64,000 bases of DNA, taken from Psychrobacillus glaciei (GTDB lineage Bacteria > Bacillota > Bacilli > Bacillales_A > Planococcaceae). The DNA lies in contig NZ_CP031223.1 of assembly GCF_008973485.1 (NCBI RefSeq), positions 2,790,001-2,854,000 on the forward strand. Reading direction: 5' to 3'. Positions 8,130-17,551 of the stretch are shown piece by piece (the stretch's first letter is position 1; each line of letters opens with the position of its first letter). Both the position numbers and the translations under genes were made by a program. The notes under the pieces were generated by a model. It had not been told where the DNA came from, made no database searches, and saw nothing but the letters and a program-made list of their open reading frames with translations.

Positions 8130-9830
8130 TTATGTACGCAAAGTATCTTCTTTCACAAGCACTTCAATCTTCTTTAGAGCACCAGGTTCAATCTCTTCGA
8201 CTGCAGTAGCTGCATCTTCCAAAGCTTTTGCATATCTTAGTTGTCTAAATGATTCTTCTGCTTCAAGTAATCGCATATGAACATTTGGATGATTTGCTCG
8301 ATAACGATTACCATATTGAATAATCTTCTCCGTTAATAACACGTTTTCAAGCATTTCTTTCGCCTTTTGATGAACTTCCTCCATACAAGCTTCTGCTTGC
8401 GATAAGTAGGTATCCACTAATATCATGTTCAAAGGAACTTCTTGGAGACTTTGCATAGCTACATAAATATGTTCTTCTGCTTCCTCTAAGCGTACATCCA
8501 TGTCTTCAGGAATTCCAGGAATATTCGCTTTCTGAAGCATACGATCCGTTTCATGAAGTAATGTTTTTAAATCATCTAGCTTTGCACGTGCTTTGTTTTC
8601 ATCGATACGAAGATTTTTTAAACGATTGGCAAAACGATCTTGCTCGTCATATAAGCGATCAATTTCTTCCGATATATCATTTAGTTCTTCTTGTAAGCTT
8701 GAATAGGCTGATTGTTCTTCCTCTACACGCCTTGAAAGTAGTTCAAATTTCTTATGTAACTCTTCCAATTCTTTTAAACAGCTTTGCGGAATTTCTGCTT
8801 CTTTTTCTGGTAAGCGATAACTTTGTTGTACATAAGCAGCTTCCTCACTTACAGCACGAGTAACCGATGTAACTTCTTCTAGGCGGCTAGCTGTTTTTTC
8901 TTTATGTTGATCTACATATTTTTTGGCTATTACTTCTTTTTCCAATAAATCATAGAATGTTTCGATTTCATCTTTTATTTCTTCCACTCTCGCAATTGTT
9001 TTAATCACTTTCAGTTCAATAATTGCCTCTTTCAATTCCTTCAATTCTTCTTCAATTCCATCTAATTTCGCTGACATTTCGAGATGTTGTAAGTAGTATG
9101 AACTTTCTTCCATTTCTTTTTGACCATTTCTTAATTCATAAATACTCGCTGGAATTTTATGTTGAATTTCCGAGAGTACTGTTGGAATATCATTTAGAAC
9201 ACGAAAAAACTTTTGGCCATCATCTTGAACAGAAATAACAATCTCTCGTGCACTTAAGTAATTCCCTGTTTCCGTCAATTTATCAAATTCTTCAAAATGA
9301 GGAATAAATGACTCTAGTTTCGATTCTAGTGCAGGAACTGCATCACCAAATGAATACTGGTGTGCTAGTACTGTTTTTCTTGCAGCTCGATATTGCTCCT
9401 TTAATTGTTCCATCTCTATTCGGTTCTTCTCTTCACTGCCAATTAACTCTTCTAGTTCTTTTAATATACTCGACATTTTCTCGTCACATGTAGAAATTAA
9501 AGTTTGAAGCTCTTTTTCAATTTTTGACGCTTTGACAAATAGAAACTTGTCTACATTTTCTTCTGCATCAAATAAAAGAACATCGATTTTAGGCATTAGA
9601 ACGTCCATTACTTCCGTCCAAGTATTTCTCCATCTTTCAAACATTTCTTCTGTTTGACCATTCATATTTAATTGTTTTACTTTTGTCATCTCTTCTAAAA
9701 TAGGTTTGTTTTGAATTTGATGCTTTTCATGTTCTAATCGTTCAATTTCTGAATTATGTTTTCGTCTTATAATAAATGCAAAAATTGCAATGATTAAAAG
9801 TATAATAATCACTGGGATGATATACTTCAT
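8130..9830 (-). CDS. ezrA: Septation ring formation regulator EzrA
   Basis: EzrA restrains FtsZ ring formation at cell poles and joins the divisome at midcell. The 566-aa protein begins with one transmembrane helix (residues about 3-21, IIPVIIILLIIAIFAF) and continues as a long coiled-coil rich in Glu, Lys and Leu, matching the spectrin-like repeats of the family. The length is family-typical (562 aa in B. subtilis). Located between nifZ and the divergent hisJ, the same neighbourhood as in B. subtilis. Confidence 0.95.
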   Translation of the reverse strand: MKYIIPVIIILLIIAIFAFIIRRKHNSEIERLEHEKHQIQNKPILEEMTKVKQLNMNGQTEEMFERWRNTWTEVMDVLMPKIDVLLFDAEENVDKFLFVKASKIEKELQTLISTCDEKMSSILKELEELIGSEEKNRIEMEQLKEQYRAARKTVLAHQYSFGDAVPALESKLESFIPHFEEFDKLTETGNYLSAREIVISVQDDGQKFFRVLNDIPTVLSEIQHKIPASIYELRNGQKEMEESSYYLQHLEMSAKLDGIEEELKELKEAIIELKVIKTIARVEEIKDEIETFYDLLEKEVIAKKYVDQHKEKTASRLEEVTSVTRAVSEEAAYVQQSYRLPEKEAEIPQSCLKELEELHKKFELLSRRVEEEQSAYSSLQEELNDISEEIDRLYDEQDRFANRLKNLRIDENKARAKLDDLKTLLHETDRMLQKANIPGIPEDMDVRLEEAEEHIYVAMQSLQEVPLNMILVDTYLSQAEACMEEVHQKAKEMLENVLLTEKIIQYGNRYRANHPNVHMRLLEAEESFRQLRYAKALEDAATAVEEIEPGALKKIEVLVKEDTLRT

Positions 9831-9978
9831 TGTAAGCCCCCTGTTCCAAGATCAAAAGTTCTTTTTCAAATGTTACTATATATATTACCATGCTTTTTAT
9901 GTTATTGTTTCATAAAACAATAGAAAAGCAATGAAATCTTTGAAATATTTGTATTTTAAAGAGTGGAGGTTGGTTTTT

Positions 9979-10788
9979 TTGAAAAAAGATGGTCATATCC
10001 ATACTCCCTACTGTCCGCATGGAACGCTTGACTCATTTCAAGATTATATTGAAAAAGCAATTAAAAGTGGGTTTAAAGAAATAACTTTTACAGAGCATGC
10101 CCCTTTACCGTTAAATTTCATCGATCCTACTCCTGATCAAGATAGCGGCATGAATATAAACAAGCTCGAATCTTATTTGTCTGATTTAAATGATTTGAAA
10201 AAACAATATAGAAAAGATATTATTATTTCATCTGGATTGGAGATAGATTTTATCTCTGGTTTTGAACATGAGATTATTTCTTTTTTAAATATATACGGGA
10301 AATATTTAGACGATTCTATTTTATCCGTGCATTTTTTACATTTTCAAAATACATACACTTGTATTGACTTTTCAAAAAATATTTATTTAGAATTTATCAA
10401 ACAAGTAGGAAATCCAATCTCCGTGTATAGATTGTATTATAAAACACTTATGGATTCAATAACGAGTGATTTAGGAAAATATAAACCAAAACGAATTGGT
10501 CACATAACGCTTGTACATAAATTCCAGCATGCATTGACCGAAAAAGTTGATGACCAAGAGGAAATTGTTTCTATATTAAAAGAAATAAAAAATCAACATC
10601 TTCAACTTGACCTAAATAGTGCAGGACTTGCAAAACCCTATTGTTTGGAAAGCTATCCTCCTCCACCCTATATAATTATGGCAAAGCAATTAGGAATTCC
10701 TTTAGTGTTCGGTTCAGATGCCCATCAAGTAAACGATTTACATCAATTTTACGACGAATTTAAACTATTTATGGAGAATGGAGAATGA
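9979..10788 (+). CDS. hisJ: Histidinol-phosphatase, PHP family
   Basis: Dephosphorylates histidinol phosphate, the penultimate step of histidine synthesis. The 269-aa protein opens with the metal-binding DGHIHTPYCPHG, followed by TEHAPLP, a histidine in SVHFLHF and FGSDAH near the C terminus, all metal ligands of the PHP fold. The start is TTG 9979, with GGAGG nine bases upstream; the ATG at 9931 would add 16 residues absent from homologs. Followed three bases later by the GAF-domain gene. Its isolation from the his operon is usual in Bacillales. Confidence 0.93.
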   Translation: MKKDGHIHTPYCPHGTLDSFQDYIEKAIKSGFKEITFTEHAPLPLNFIDPTPDQDSGMNINKLESYLSDLNDLKKQYRKDIIISSGLEIDFISGFEHEIISFLNIYGKYLDDSILSVHFLHFQNTYTCIDFSKNIYLEFIKQVGNPISVYRLYYKTLMDSITSDLGKYKPKRIGHITLVHKFQHALTEKVDDQEEIVSILKEIKNQHLQLDLNSAGLAKPYCLESYPPPPYIIMAKQLGIPLVFGSDAHQVNDLHQFYDEFKLFMENGE

Positions 10789-10791
10789 AAA

Positions 10792-11271
10792 ATGTTTACA
10801 AAAACGAATTATTCACAGGATTTATCGGCTAATTACACGATGTTATCGAAACAATTAGATGCCCTATTAACTGGAGAAAAAAATGTTATTGCAAATTTAA
10901 GTAATGCGTCGGCATTATTAAATCAATTTTTTGATCAAATTAATTGGGTTGGCTTTTACTTAATGGAAAATAACGAATTAGTATTGGGGCCATTCCAAGG
11001 ATTACCTGCCTGTGTAAGAATACCTCTTGCTAAAGGTGTTTGTGGCTCAGCTGCCAGCACTAAAGAAACGGTCATCGTTCCTGATGTACATGCTTTTCCA
11101 GGACATATTGCATGCGATGCAGCATCTCAATCGGAAATCGTCGTACCTATTGTAAAAGATGGAGTTCTATTAGGTGTACTAGATATCGACAGTCCTATAA
11201 AAGAACGATTCTCCGAGCAAGATAAAGAAGGTTTAGAGCAATTCATTCAAGTTTTAATCGCACATATATAA
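10792..11271 (+). CDS. ytsP: Free methionine-(R)-sulfoxide reductase, GAF domain
   Basis: A single GAF domain of 159 aa that reduces free methionine-R-sulfoxide, a repair and antioxidant role. The three conserved cysteines of fRMsr proteins are visible in PACVRI, KGVCGSA and HIACDAAS, and the SEIVVPI stretch and DIDSP near the end fit the family. Translationally close to hisJ (gap of 3 bases) and ended by the hairpin at 11352-11394. Confidence 0.9.
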   Translation: MFTKTNYSQDLSANYTMLSKQLDALLTGEKNVIANLSNASALLNQFFDQINWVGFYLMENNELVLGPFQGLPACVRIPLAKGVCGSAASTKETVIVPDVHAFPGHIACDAASQSEIVVPIVKDGVLLGVLDIDSPIKERFSEQDKEGLEQFIQVLIAHI

Positions 11272-11351
11272 TAATCACAGCTATTTTCGCATGCACCACT
11301 ACTTGATGATAATTTTATACTGCGTCTATCCAACAACAACGGCTAGATTTC

Positions 11352-11394
11352 AAAAGGATTGGAAAGTGGTGGCGTCACTTTTCGATCCTTTTTC
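11352..11394 (+). terminator. Terminator of hisJ-ytsP
   Basis: A long imperfect stem (AAAAGGAT..GGAAAGTG / CACTTTTCGATCCTTTT) ending in TTTTTC about 80 bases after ytsP. The following 11395-11622 has no gene; it is the leader/promoter region of the next gene, and I see no clear promoter. Confidence 0.75.
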
Positions 11395-11640
11395 GGTACT
11401 CTTCTAATGAACGTTTAACCTCCCCCCTCTTGAAATTTGCAGAGACTTTGTGCATTTTGTTTGGATAGGGAGAAATAAAAACCGGTTTAAAAACTAAAGC
11501 AGACAAAAAGTCATTCCGTTCGTTTAGCAGATCTTTTATTCATCAGATACTCTATATTTTTTCTAATTCCACTCTATAATGGAATTTATCGTCTATTATA
11601 ATGGTAAACTATTAATAAAATAATGAGAGGAGTGAAGGAT

Positions 11641-13200
11641 GTGTCTTGGATGGAAACTATTTCGATTTCTACGACATTACTAATTATATTTCTTGTTATC
11701 GTACCAATTATTGCTTTTGTCTTTTTATATTTTTATGATCGAAAGCAAAAGCAACATGCTATACTTCGTAATTATCCGATTTTAGGCCGCATGCGCTATA
11801 TATTGGAGAAAACTGGTCCTGAGCTAAGACAATATTTATTTGATAACGATAATGGAGGAGAACCGTTCAACCGCGAGGAATATTTGCATATGGTTCTGCC
11901 AGGAAAATACTTGAACAGTATCATTGGTTTCGGTTCGAAGCGTAATTTTAATGAAGCAGGCTATTTTATTCGAAATGCGATGTTTACGAAACAAAATGAG
12001 GAAATGCGCGTGGATAATGAAATCATGGTAGATACAATGCGTTATGTGCTCGATGAAGATAATTTATTTTCAAGGAAAGAGCATTTGGAAGATATCCCTG
12101 CATTGTCATGGCTATTACCAGAAGAAGATGCGATTATTATCGGACCTAATTGTAAGCACCCTTTCCATGTTCGTAGTATGCTCGGGCAATCCGCGATGAG
12201 TTACGGAGCACTTGGAGAAAATGCAATTACAGCTTTATCGAAAGGTATTGGTATGGCTAAAGGTGCTTGGATGAATACGGGCGAAGGCGGTCTGTCCCAG
12301 CATCATTTAGCTGGTGAAGCAGATATTATTGCACAAATTGGGTCAGGTCTATTCGGTTTCCGTACAGAAAATGGAGAATTTAGTTGGGAACGACTTCGTG
12401 AGAAAGCGGAAATTCCACAAGTGAAAGCATTTGAACTTAAATTAGCACAAGGAGCTAAAATGCGTGGCGGACACGTTGAAGGAGCGAAAGTGACAGAGGA
12501 AATAGCAGCTATCCGAAACGTTACTCCATATAAAACAATCAACAGCCCAAATCGTTTTCACCAATTCGACGACTATCCTACTATGTTCGATTTTATCGAT
12601 AAAATCCGGCAGCATTCCGGCAAACCAGTAGGTATAAAAATAGTAATTGGAAGCAAACAAGATGCGGAAGAATTAGCATCATTTATGCGGGAAACCGGTA
12701 GTGGACCAGATCATATTTCGCTTGATGGTGGCGAAGGCGGTTCAGGAGCAACTTATCAGGATCTTGCTGACAGTGTTGGTTTACCACTTCGATCATCCCT
12801 TATTCTTCTGGATGATGCATTAAAGAAATATGGTGTAAGAGATCGAGTGAAGATTATTGCATCTGGTAAAATTACAACACCTGATCGAGCTGCGATTGCC
12901 TTAGCAATGGGAGCCGACCTCGTTCAAATTGCACGAGGCTTTATGATATCAGTAGGTTGTATTATGGCACATAAATGCCATACAAATACATGTCCAGCGG
13001 GCGTTGCTACTACAGATAAGAAGTTGCAACAAGGACTTGTTGTAGAAGAAAAGAAATATCGCGTTACCAATTATATTTTGACTATGCGTGAAGGACTTTT
13101 CCGAATAGCATCGGCTGCTGGTCTTGACTCACCGACAAAGCTTGATCGCCAACATGTAGTTTACAAAGATGAGCGAGGTAGGGTTTTCACGATAGAATAA
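11641..13200 (+). CDS. yerD: FMN-binding glutamate synthase family protein, YerD type
   Basis: A 519-aa protein with an N-terminal membrane helix (about residues 8-28) followed by the FMN-binding alpha/beta barrel of the glutamate synthase large subunit. Visible signatures are LGQSAMSYGALGENA, NTGEGGLSQHH, SLDGGEGGSGATYQD, and the cysteine cluster CIMAHKCHTNTCPAGVAT that in GltB holds a 3Fe-4S centre. It lacks the glutaminase domain, so it is not a full glutamate synthase; the physiological reaction of the YerD group is not established. The GTG at 11641 has GAGAGGAG eight bases upstream; ATG 11623 lies inside that site. Confidence 0.85.
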   Translation: MSWMETISISTTLLIIFLVIVPIIAFVFLYFYDRKQKQHAILRNYPILGRMRYILEKTGPELRQYLFDNDNGGEPFNREEYLHMVLPGKYLNSIIGFGSKRNFNEAGYFIRNAMFTKQNEEMRVDNEIMVDTMRYVLDEDNLFSRKEHLEDIPALSWLLPEEDAIIIGPNCKHPFHVRSMLGQSAMSYGALGENAITALSKGIGMAKGAWMNTGEGGLSQHHLAGEADIIAQIGSGLFGFRTENGEFSWERLREKAEIPQVKAFELKLAQGAKMRGGHVEGAKVTEEIAAIRNVTPYKTINSPNRFHQFDDYPTMFDFIDKIRQHSGKPVGIKIVIGSKQDAEELASFMRETGSGPDHISLDGGEGGSGATYQDLADSVGLPLRSSLILLDDALKKYGVRDRVKIIASGKITTPDRAAIALAMGADLVQIARGFMISVGCIMAHKCHTNTCPAGVATTDKKLQQGLVVEEKKYRVTNYILTMREGLFRIASAAGLDSPTKLDRQHVVYKDERGRVFTIE

Positions 13201-13202
13201 AT

Positions 13203-13240
13203 AAAGTACCGTTCTACCAGTGATGGTAGGACGGTACTTT
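13203..13240 (+). terminator. Terminator of yerD
   Basis: Near-perfect 16-bp stem AAAGTACCGTtCTACC / GGTAGgACGGTACTTT directly after the stop codon, followed by ATTTATT. Confidence 0.85.
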
Positions 13241-13312
13241 ATTTATTAAAGCAATACTCCCACTTGAATAGAGGAAAGGAAATAGCCAATTAGAAGATAG
13301 ACCGGATACGGA

Positions 13313-14500
13313 TTAAAGGTTAGAAAAAGCTTGCTGTAAATCCTCTATTAAGTCTGTAGAGTTTTCTAGACCTACCGATAGGCGTAGCAATCCATCTGTG
13401 ATACCCATTTCTAATCTTTCTTTTTCTGGTACGACAGAATGAGTCATCGTTGAAGGATGTTGAATTAGTGTTTCTGCATCTCCAAGACTTACAGCGATTT
13501 TTATTAAATTTAATGTATTCATTAGCTTTTGTGCATTTTTCATCCCACCTTGAACGGTAAATGAAATTAGCCCTCCCCCTGCTTTCATTTGTTTTTTGGC
13601 AATTTCGAATTGGGGGTTGTTCTCATCAAAAGGGTAGTAAATGTTTTCTACCATAGAACATGTTTGTAAAAAAGAGAAAAGATCTGCTGCATTTTTCGTA
13701 TGACGGTCCATCCGTACATGCATTGTTTTCAAACCTCGAATAAGTAACCAAGCATCAAATGGAGAAATGATACCACCATAATCTTTTTGCACAGACATAC
13801 GTATTGTCTCTATTTCTTCTTTTTTCTTACCAACAAGTATTCCTGCAATAACATCCCCGTGCCCATTAATATATTTAGTGGCACTATGCAATACAAAATT
13901 TGCTCCTAACTCCAAAGGGTTCTGCAAATAAGGAGATGAAAAAGTATTATCTACTACTACTTGAATGCCGTGTTTTTTCGCAACCCGTGTTATTAATCCA
14001 ATATCCACCATTTCCATTGTAGGATTAATGGGAGTCTCTATATAAATACAAACCGTATTTGGTTTAATAGCTGCTTCAATCTCTTCTTCTGTTGCTAGTG
14101 TTGAAAAGTCATGTGAAATATTGTACTTTTGCTTCAATATATTTAAAAAGCCGAATGTGCAACCATATATTCCTCGAGTACAAAGAATATGATCTCCGGT
14201 CTTCGTTAAATGAACTAGAATCGCACTAACCGCAGCCATCCCTGAACCAAATGCGAGAGCTCCTTCCCCGTATTCCAGTGCGGCCATCCGCTCTTCTAGT
14301 ACTTTGACTGTCGGATTCCCTAATCTCGAGTAAATTCCACCAGTTTCTTCTCCTGCAAATCTACTTGCACCTTGTTCAGCCGTTTCAAATGCAAATGTGG
14401 AAGTTTGATACAGAGGAACTGCCAGACTATCATGATGATTAATAGAACTATACCCCTTATGAATATATAACGTTTCCTTTTGATAATTTTCTTTCTCCAT
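13313..14500 (-). CDS. Methionine gamma-lyase / Cys-Met metabolism PLP enzyme
   Basis: A 395-aa member of the cystathionine gamma-synthase/lyase superfamily. It has YSRLGNPTV (phosphate-binding Tyr/Arg), GSGMAAVSAIL, the active-site loop SATKYINGHGDV with the PLP lysine, and the C-terminal LSVGLENSTDLIEDL. The stretch SPFDAWLLIRGLKTMHVRMDRH and a cysteine in RGIYGCTFGF near residue 112, in the position of the methionine gamma-lyase active-site Cys, favour methionine gamma-lyase (methionine to methanethiol, ammonia and 2-oxobutyrate) over cystathionine enzymes. ATG 14500 follows GGGTG at a spacing of 8; further upstream starts would add non-homologous residues. A perfect cre site lies 18-31 bases before the start, pointing to carbon catabolite control. 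Confidence 0.85.
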   Translation of the reverse strand: MEKENYQKETLYIHKGYSSINHHDSLAVPLYQTSTFAFETAEQGASRFAGEETGGIYSRLGNPTVKVLEERMAALEYGEGALAFGSGMAAVSAILVHLTKTGDHILCTRGIYGCTFGFLNILKQKYNISHDFSTLATEEEIEAAIKPNTVCIYIETPINPTMEMVDIGLITRVAKKHGIQVVVDNTFSSPYLQNPLELGANFVLHSATKYINGHGDVIAGILVGKKKEEIETIRMSVQKDYGGIISPFDAWLLIRGLKTMHVRMDRHTKNAADLFSFLQTCSMVENIYYPFDENNPQFEIAKKQMKAGGGLISFTVQGGMKNAQKLMNTLNLIKIAVSLGDAETLIQHPSTMTHSVVPEKERLEMGITDGLLRLSVGLENSTDLIEDLQQAFSNL

Positions 14501-14517
14501 TTCACTTACACCCATTT

Positions 14518-14531
14518 TGTAAACGCTTACA
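14518..14531. promoter_or_regulatory. Perfect catabolite-responsive element (cre)
   Basis: TGTAAACGCTTACA matches the cre consensus TGWAANCGNTNWCA at every position. It lies between the methionine gamma-lyase start codon and the terminator of the upstream gene, so the promoter must overlap or sit just upstream, and bound CcpA would block transcription. ccpA itself is at 28.1-29.1 kb. Confidence 0.85.
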
Positions 14532-14560
14532 CTTAGTCTACACGGAATGATACAAAAAGA

Positions 14561-14594
14561 AAAGGCACTCATCCTATGAAAGATGAGATGCCTC
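14561..14594 (-). terminator. Terminator of the GGDEF gene
   Basis: On the minus strand GAGGCAtCTCATC and GATGAGTGCCTTTT pair around an 8-base loop and run into CTTTTTG. The stop codon TAG of the gene falls in the loop. Confidence 0.75.
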
Positions 14595-16439
14595 AAAAAT
14601 ACGCATTTGATTTTTTCCGTTATTTTTCGCTTCATATAAAGCCATATCTGCATAATGGAAGAGATTGTGAAAAGTTACCTTATGTTCTCTTTCCCACACA
14701 CTCACTCCCATTGAAACTGTTACACTTGGATTTGTTTGCATCGGAATTTGCGCTATTATTTGTTTCGATTCTTCGATCCCTTGTGTAATAGTCATTTGTG
14801 AGAAATAGATAGCAAGTTCTTCTCCACCCCATCTAGCTCCAATACCTATTCCATCTGTTCGTTTTTGAATAATTGAAGCAATTTTTTTTAATATTTCATC
14901 TCCGACTTGATGACCATAGGTATCATTCACTTGTTTAAAATTATCGATATCCAAGAGTATGAAGACACCTCGCTCTTCATTTTCCAGTGATGTTTCCACA
15001 TATTTGTCTAAATACTTTCTTGCATAGAGATTAGTTAAATGATCACGATTCACCATTTCTTGCAATTTATGACGTAATTTTGAGTTACTAATTGCAATGG
15101 AGGAGTGTTGAATTAACGATTGCATTAATTTAAAGCTGTCGAATGAAAAGAAGTATGGTTCTCTATGTAGCACAAGACTGAATCCCGTTATATGATTTTG
15201 CTCTTTTAACGGTATGGCAACTAGGGAACGATATTCATATTTTAGATCTGCAAGACGATTGAAATCTGCAATAAAAAGAGGGTCGCTCATTTTGAAAAAA
15301 TGATTTACTACAAGTTGGATATATAATTGTCCATCAATCGTATGAAAAAATTCTGAACTCGCTGTGGATACTTGGTATTCCTCCTCTTCTCCTAAAAAGA
15401 CGAAACAAATTTGTTCTGGATGAAACGATTTCATTAATTGATTTCGTAAAAACAAAAGCATTTCTTCTAGCGATAAATTCATATTTAGCTTATGTGATGT
15501 TTCATTAATTAATTGTAAATCTGCTACCAATCGATGTGATTGAATATATAACTTTGCATTTTCTAATGCATTTCCAGTAGCAGAGGCAAGCAATGACGCA
15601 AATTCTTTTTGTCTCATGGAAAATAAATAGTCAAGTGGTGTAGACATCTGCATTATACCGTAAATGCCTTGTTTACCTTTAATAGGAACATTTAATAAAC
15701 GAACCCCTAAATCTGTTGCTAGTTCAGATGTAATCTCACCCGAAACATATGCTTCTATTGTCGCCGGCCTTTCAGATGTGTAGTCAAACAACTTATATGG
15801 AATCGGTGTCTTTCGTTCTTGGTCATTTGATAATATTAAATTGGAATGGAAGCTAGGAAATGCGTCTTGTATAGCATTTAATGTTCCTTCTAATATCTGA
15901 CCAATATCAAATGTAGAGTGAAACATTTTCGTTACATTAAATAGGTTTCGATATTGATGTTCTTGGTGGGTTAATAAGATTGTTTTCCTAATTATTTGCA
16001 CTAATTTACTGAGTAAAAAGATAAAATCATTTACTTCTGAAGAGCAGGAAAATTCTTTCCATTTAGAAGTAGACTCCATAGTCAACAATCCTAAAGGTTG
16101 GTTCTCCATATCTCTTAATAGAATGGACACTTCCCCATCAGTCATATAACTTTTTTGAAGTAACGGAACAAATGTAAAGGTATTTTCGAAAAAAAAGGAT
16201 TCAATCTCAATCCATTTAATCGCATTTATTTTTTTGGTCAATGAATGATTCCATTTCAGTTGTAAAAATGTACCTGCATCATAAATATAGTAATTAGCTA
16301 CCTCGACGTCAAAAAAATCTGAAAGTATAGCTTTTAAATCGTCAAACCAACTAATACTTGATATATTTGAGAAGGCGGTTTCTGTCCAAATGTCTAACAC
16401 TCGGCTTTTTATTTGATCCATTATTGTTGTTTCTGTCAT
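14574..16439 (-). CDS. GAF and GGDEF domain protein, probable diguanylate cyclase
   Basis: A 621-aa soluble protein with GAF-like sensor regions (about 170-330 and 340-455) and a C-terminal GGDEF domain from about 455. The domain has the nucleotide/metal segment LLDIDNFKQVNDTYGHQVGDE near residue 490 and the active-site loop RWGGEELAIYF near 537. GGEEL replaces the canonical GGDEF/GGEEF; the catalytic acidic residue is kept, so cyclic di-GMP synthesis is plausible. No RxxD inhibitory site is seen five residues upstream of the loop. There is no EAL domain. In B. subtilis a related gene, ytrP, also sits next to rpsD. It starts at ATG 16439 behind AGAGGTG. Confidence 0.85.
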   Translation of the reverse strand: MTETTIMDQIKSRVLDIWTETAFSNISSISWFDDLKAILSDFFDVEVANYYIYDAGTFLQLKWNHSLTKKINAIKWIEIESFFFENTFTFVPLLQKSYMTDGEVSILLRDMENQPLGLLTMESTSKWKEFSCSSEVNDFIFLLSKLVQIIRKTILLTHQEHQYRNLFNVTKMFHSTFDIGQILEGTLNAIQDAFPSFHSNLILSNDQERKTPIPYKLFDYTSERPATIEAYVSGEITSELATDLGVRLLNVPIKGKQGIYGIMQMSTPLDYLFSMRQKEFASLLASATGNALENAKLYIQSHRLVADLQLINETSHKLNMNLSLEEMLLFLRNQLMKSFHPEQICFVFLGEEEEYQVSTASSEFFHTIDGQLYIQLVVNHFFKMSDPLFIADFNRLADLKYEYRSLVAIPLKEQNHITGFSLVLHREPYFFSFDSFKLMQSLIQHSSIAISNSKLRHKLQEMVNRDHLTNLYARKYLDKYVETSLENEERGVFILLDIDNFKQVNDTYGHQVGDEILKKIASIIQKRTDGIGIGARWGGEELAIYFSQMTITQGIEESKQIIAQIPMQTNPSVTVSMGVSVWEREHKVTFHNLFHYADMALYEAKNNGKNQMRIFEASHLS

Positions 16440-16585
16440 TTTAACACCTCTTAGCTTTCCAAGAGTGAATATGTTACTTTTATCATATATATATTATAAT
16501 TCTATTTGACTATACATCTCATAATTTGTCAATTGATTTCCTATTAAAGGATATAGTAATTAATTTTAAGAAAGTATGAATTATA

Positions 16586-16614
16586 TTGACTTTAGTCGCT
16601 TCAAAAGGTACAAT
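16586..16614 (+). promoter_or_regulatory. Strong sigma-A promoter of rpsD
   Basis: TTGACT, a 17-base spacer and TACAAT. Transcription would start near 16621, leaving a leader of about 190 bases. Confidence 0.85.
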
Positions 16615-16620
16615 GAGGTT

Positions 16621-16811
16621 TGTGTAAAATAAATGCAGCAGTTGTATGGTCTAGATTGCTCATTTTGTTCCTCTATTCAACAGAGTAGATGGTGTATCCC
16701 GTAACCCTTTGGCTGCATGGGCGATGATACATGAAAACAAAATGGTACTAGTTTGGATACATCTGGTCTTATTTTACAACAAAATAAAACCAATAATAGG
16801 AGGAATTTTTC
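16621..16811 (+). promoter_or_regulatory. rpsD leader, likely S4 autoregulatory RNA
   Basis: A long untranslated leader with complementary blocks: TGCAGC near 16633 and GCTGCA near 16711, and a hairpin TTATTTT/AAAATAA near 16769-16788 just before the ribosome site at about 16799. In B. subtilis, S4 represses rpsD through a structured leader; I infer the same here. Sequence alone does not prove S4 binding. Confidence 0.6.
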
Positions 16812-17414
16812 ATGTCACGTTATACAGGTCCAGCATGGAAATTATCACGTCGTCTTGGTATCTCACTAAGCGGTACTGGTAAAGAATTAGAAAAACGCGC
16901 TTACGCACCAGGACAACACGGTCCAACACAACGCAAAAAATTAACAGAGTACGGTCTTCAATTACAAGAAAAACAAAAACTTCGTCACACTTATGGTGTT
17001 AACGAACGTCAATTCCGTACTTTATTTGATAAAGCTGGTAAAATGCAAGGTAAACATGGTGAAAACTTCATGATTCTTCTTGAAACTCGCCTAGATAACG
17101 TTGTATACCGTTTAGGTCTTGCTCGCACTCGTCGTGGAGCTCGTCAATTAGTTAACCACGGTCACGTAATGGTCGATGGTAAACGCGTTGATATTCCTTC
17201 ATTCCGTTTAAAAGCAGGTCAAGAAATTTCTCTTCGTGAAAAATCTCAAAACCTTGACGTTGTAAACGAATCAATGGAAGTTAACAGCTTCGTACCTGAT
17301 TACTTAACATTTGATGCAGACAAAAAAGTTGGTACTTTCGTTCGTCTTCCAGAACGTAGCGAACTTTCTGCTGAAATTAACGAAGCTCTTATCGTTGAGT
17401 TCTACTCTCGTTAA
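16812..17414 (+). CDS. rpsD: 30S ribosomal protein S4
   Basis: The 200-aa primary 16S rRNA-binding protein that nucleates 30S assembly. It begins [21 protein letters not shown] and has an S4 RNA-binding domain ([26 protein letters not shown]) from about residue 93. There is no N-terminal zinc cysteine cluster, so this is the cysteine-free form. The codon choice (CGT, GGT, AAA, ATC) is strongly biased as in highly expressed genes. A ribosome site AGGAGGAAT precedes the start; the strong terminator at 17442 follows. Confidence 0.97.
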   Translation: MSRYTGPAWKLSRRLGISLSGTGKELEKRAYAPGQHGPTQRKKLTEYGLQLQEKQKLRHTYGVNERQFRTLFDKAGKMQGKHGENFMILLETRLDNVVYRLGLARTRRGARQLVNHGHVMVDGKRVDIPSFRLKAGQEISLREKSQNLDVVNESMEVNSFVPDYLTFDADKKVGTFVRLPERSELSAEINEALIVEFYSR

Positions 17415-17441
17415 TAGCTATACTCTGCAAAGAGTAGTATT

Positions 17442-17486
17442 AAAAGCCCTAGAATCCTTGTTAAATCAAGGTTTTGGGGCTTTTTT
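17442..17486 (+). terminator. Terminator of rpsD
   Basis: AAAAGCCCtAgAAtCCTTG / CAAGGtTTTgGGGCTTTT with a 6-base loop and six T. Confidence 0.9.
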
Positions 17487-17551
17487 ATTATTTACTATAT
17501 AAAAAAACCAACCTACCCCATTTAGAGCAGATCGTCTTTGTGCCACAGTAA

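Noticed and set aside
13313-14653. 446-aa reading of the methionine gamma-lyase
   Set aside because: The extra N terminus runs back through the cre site and the neighbouring terminator and resembles no family member.
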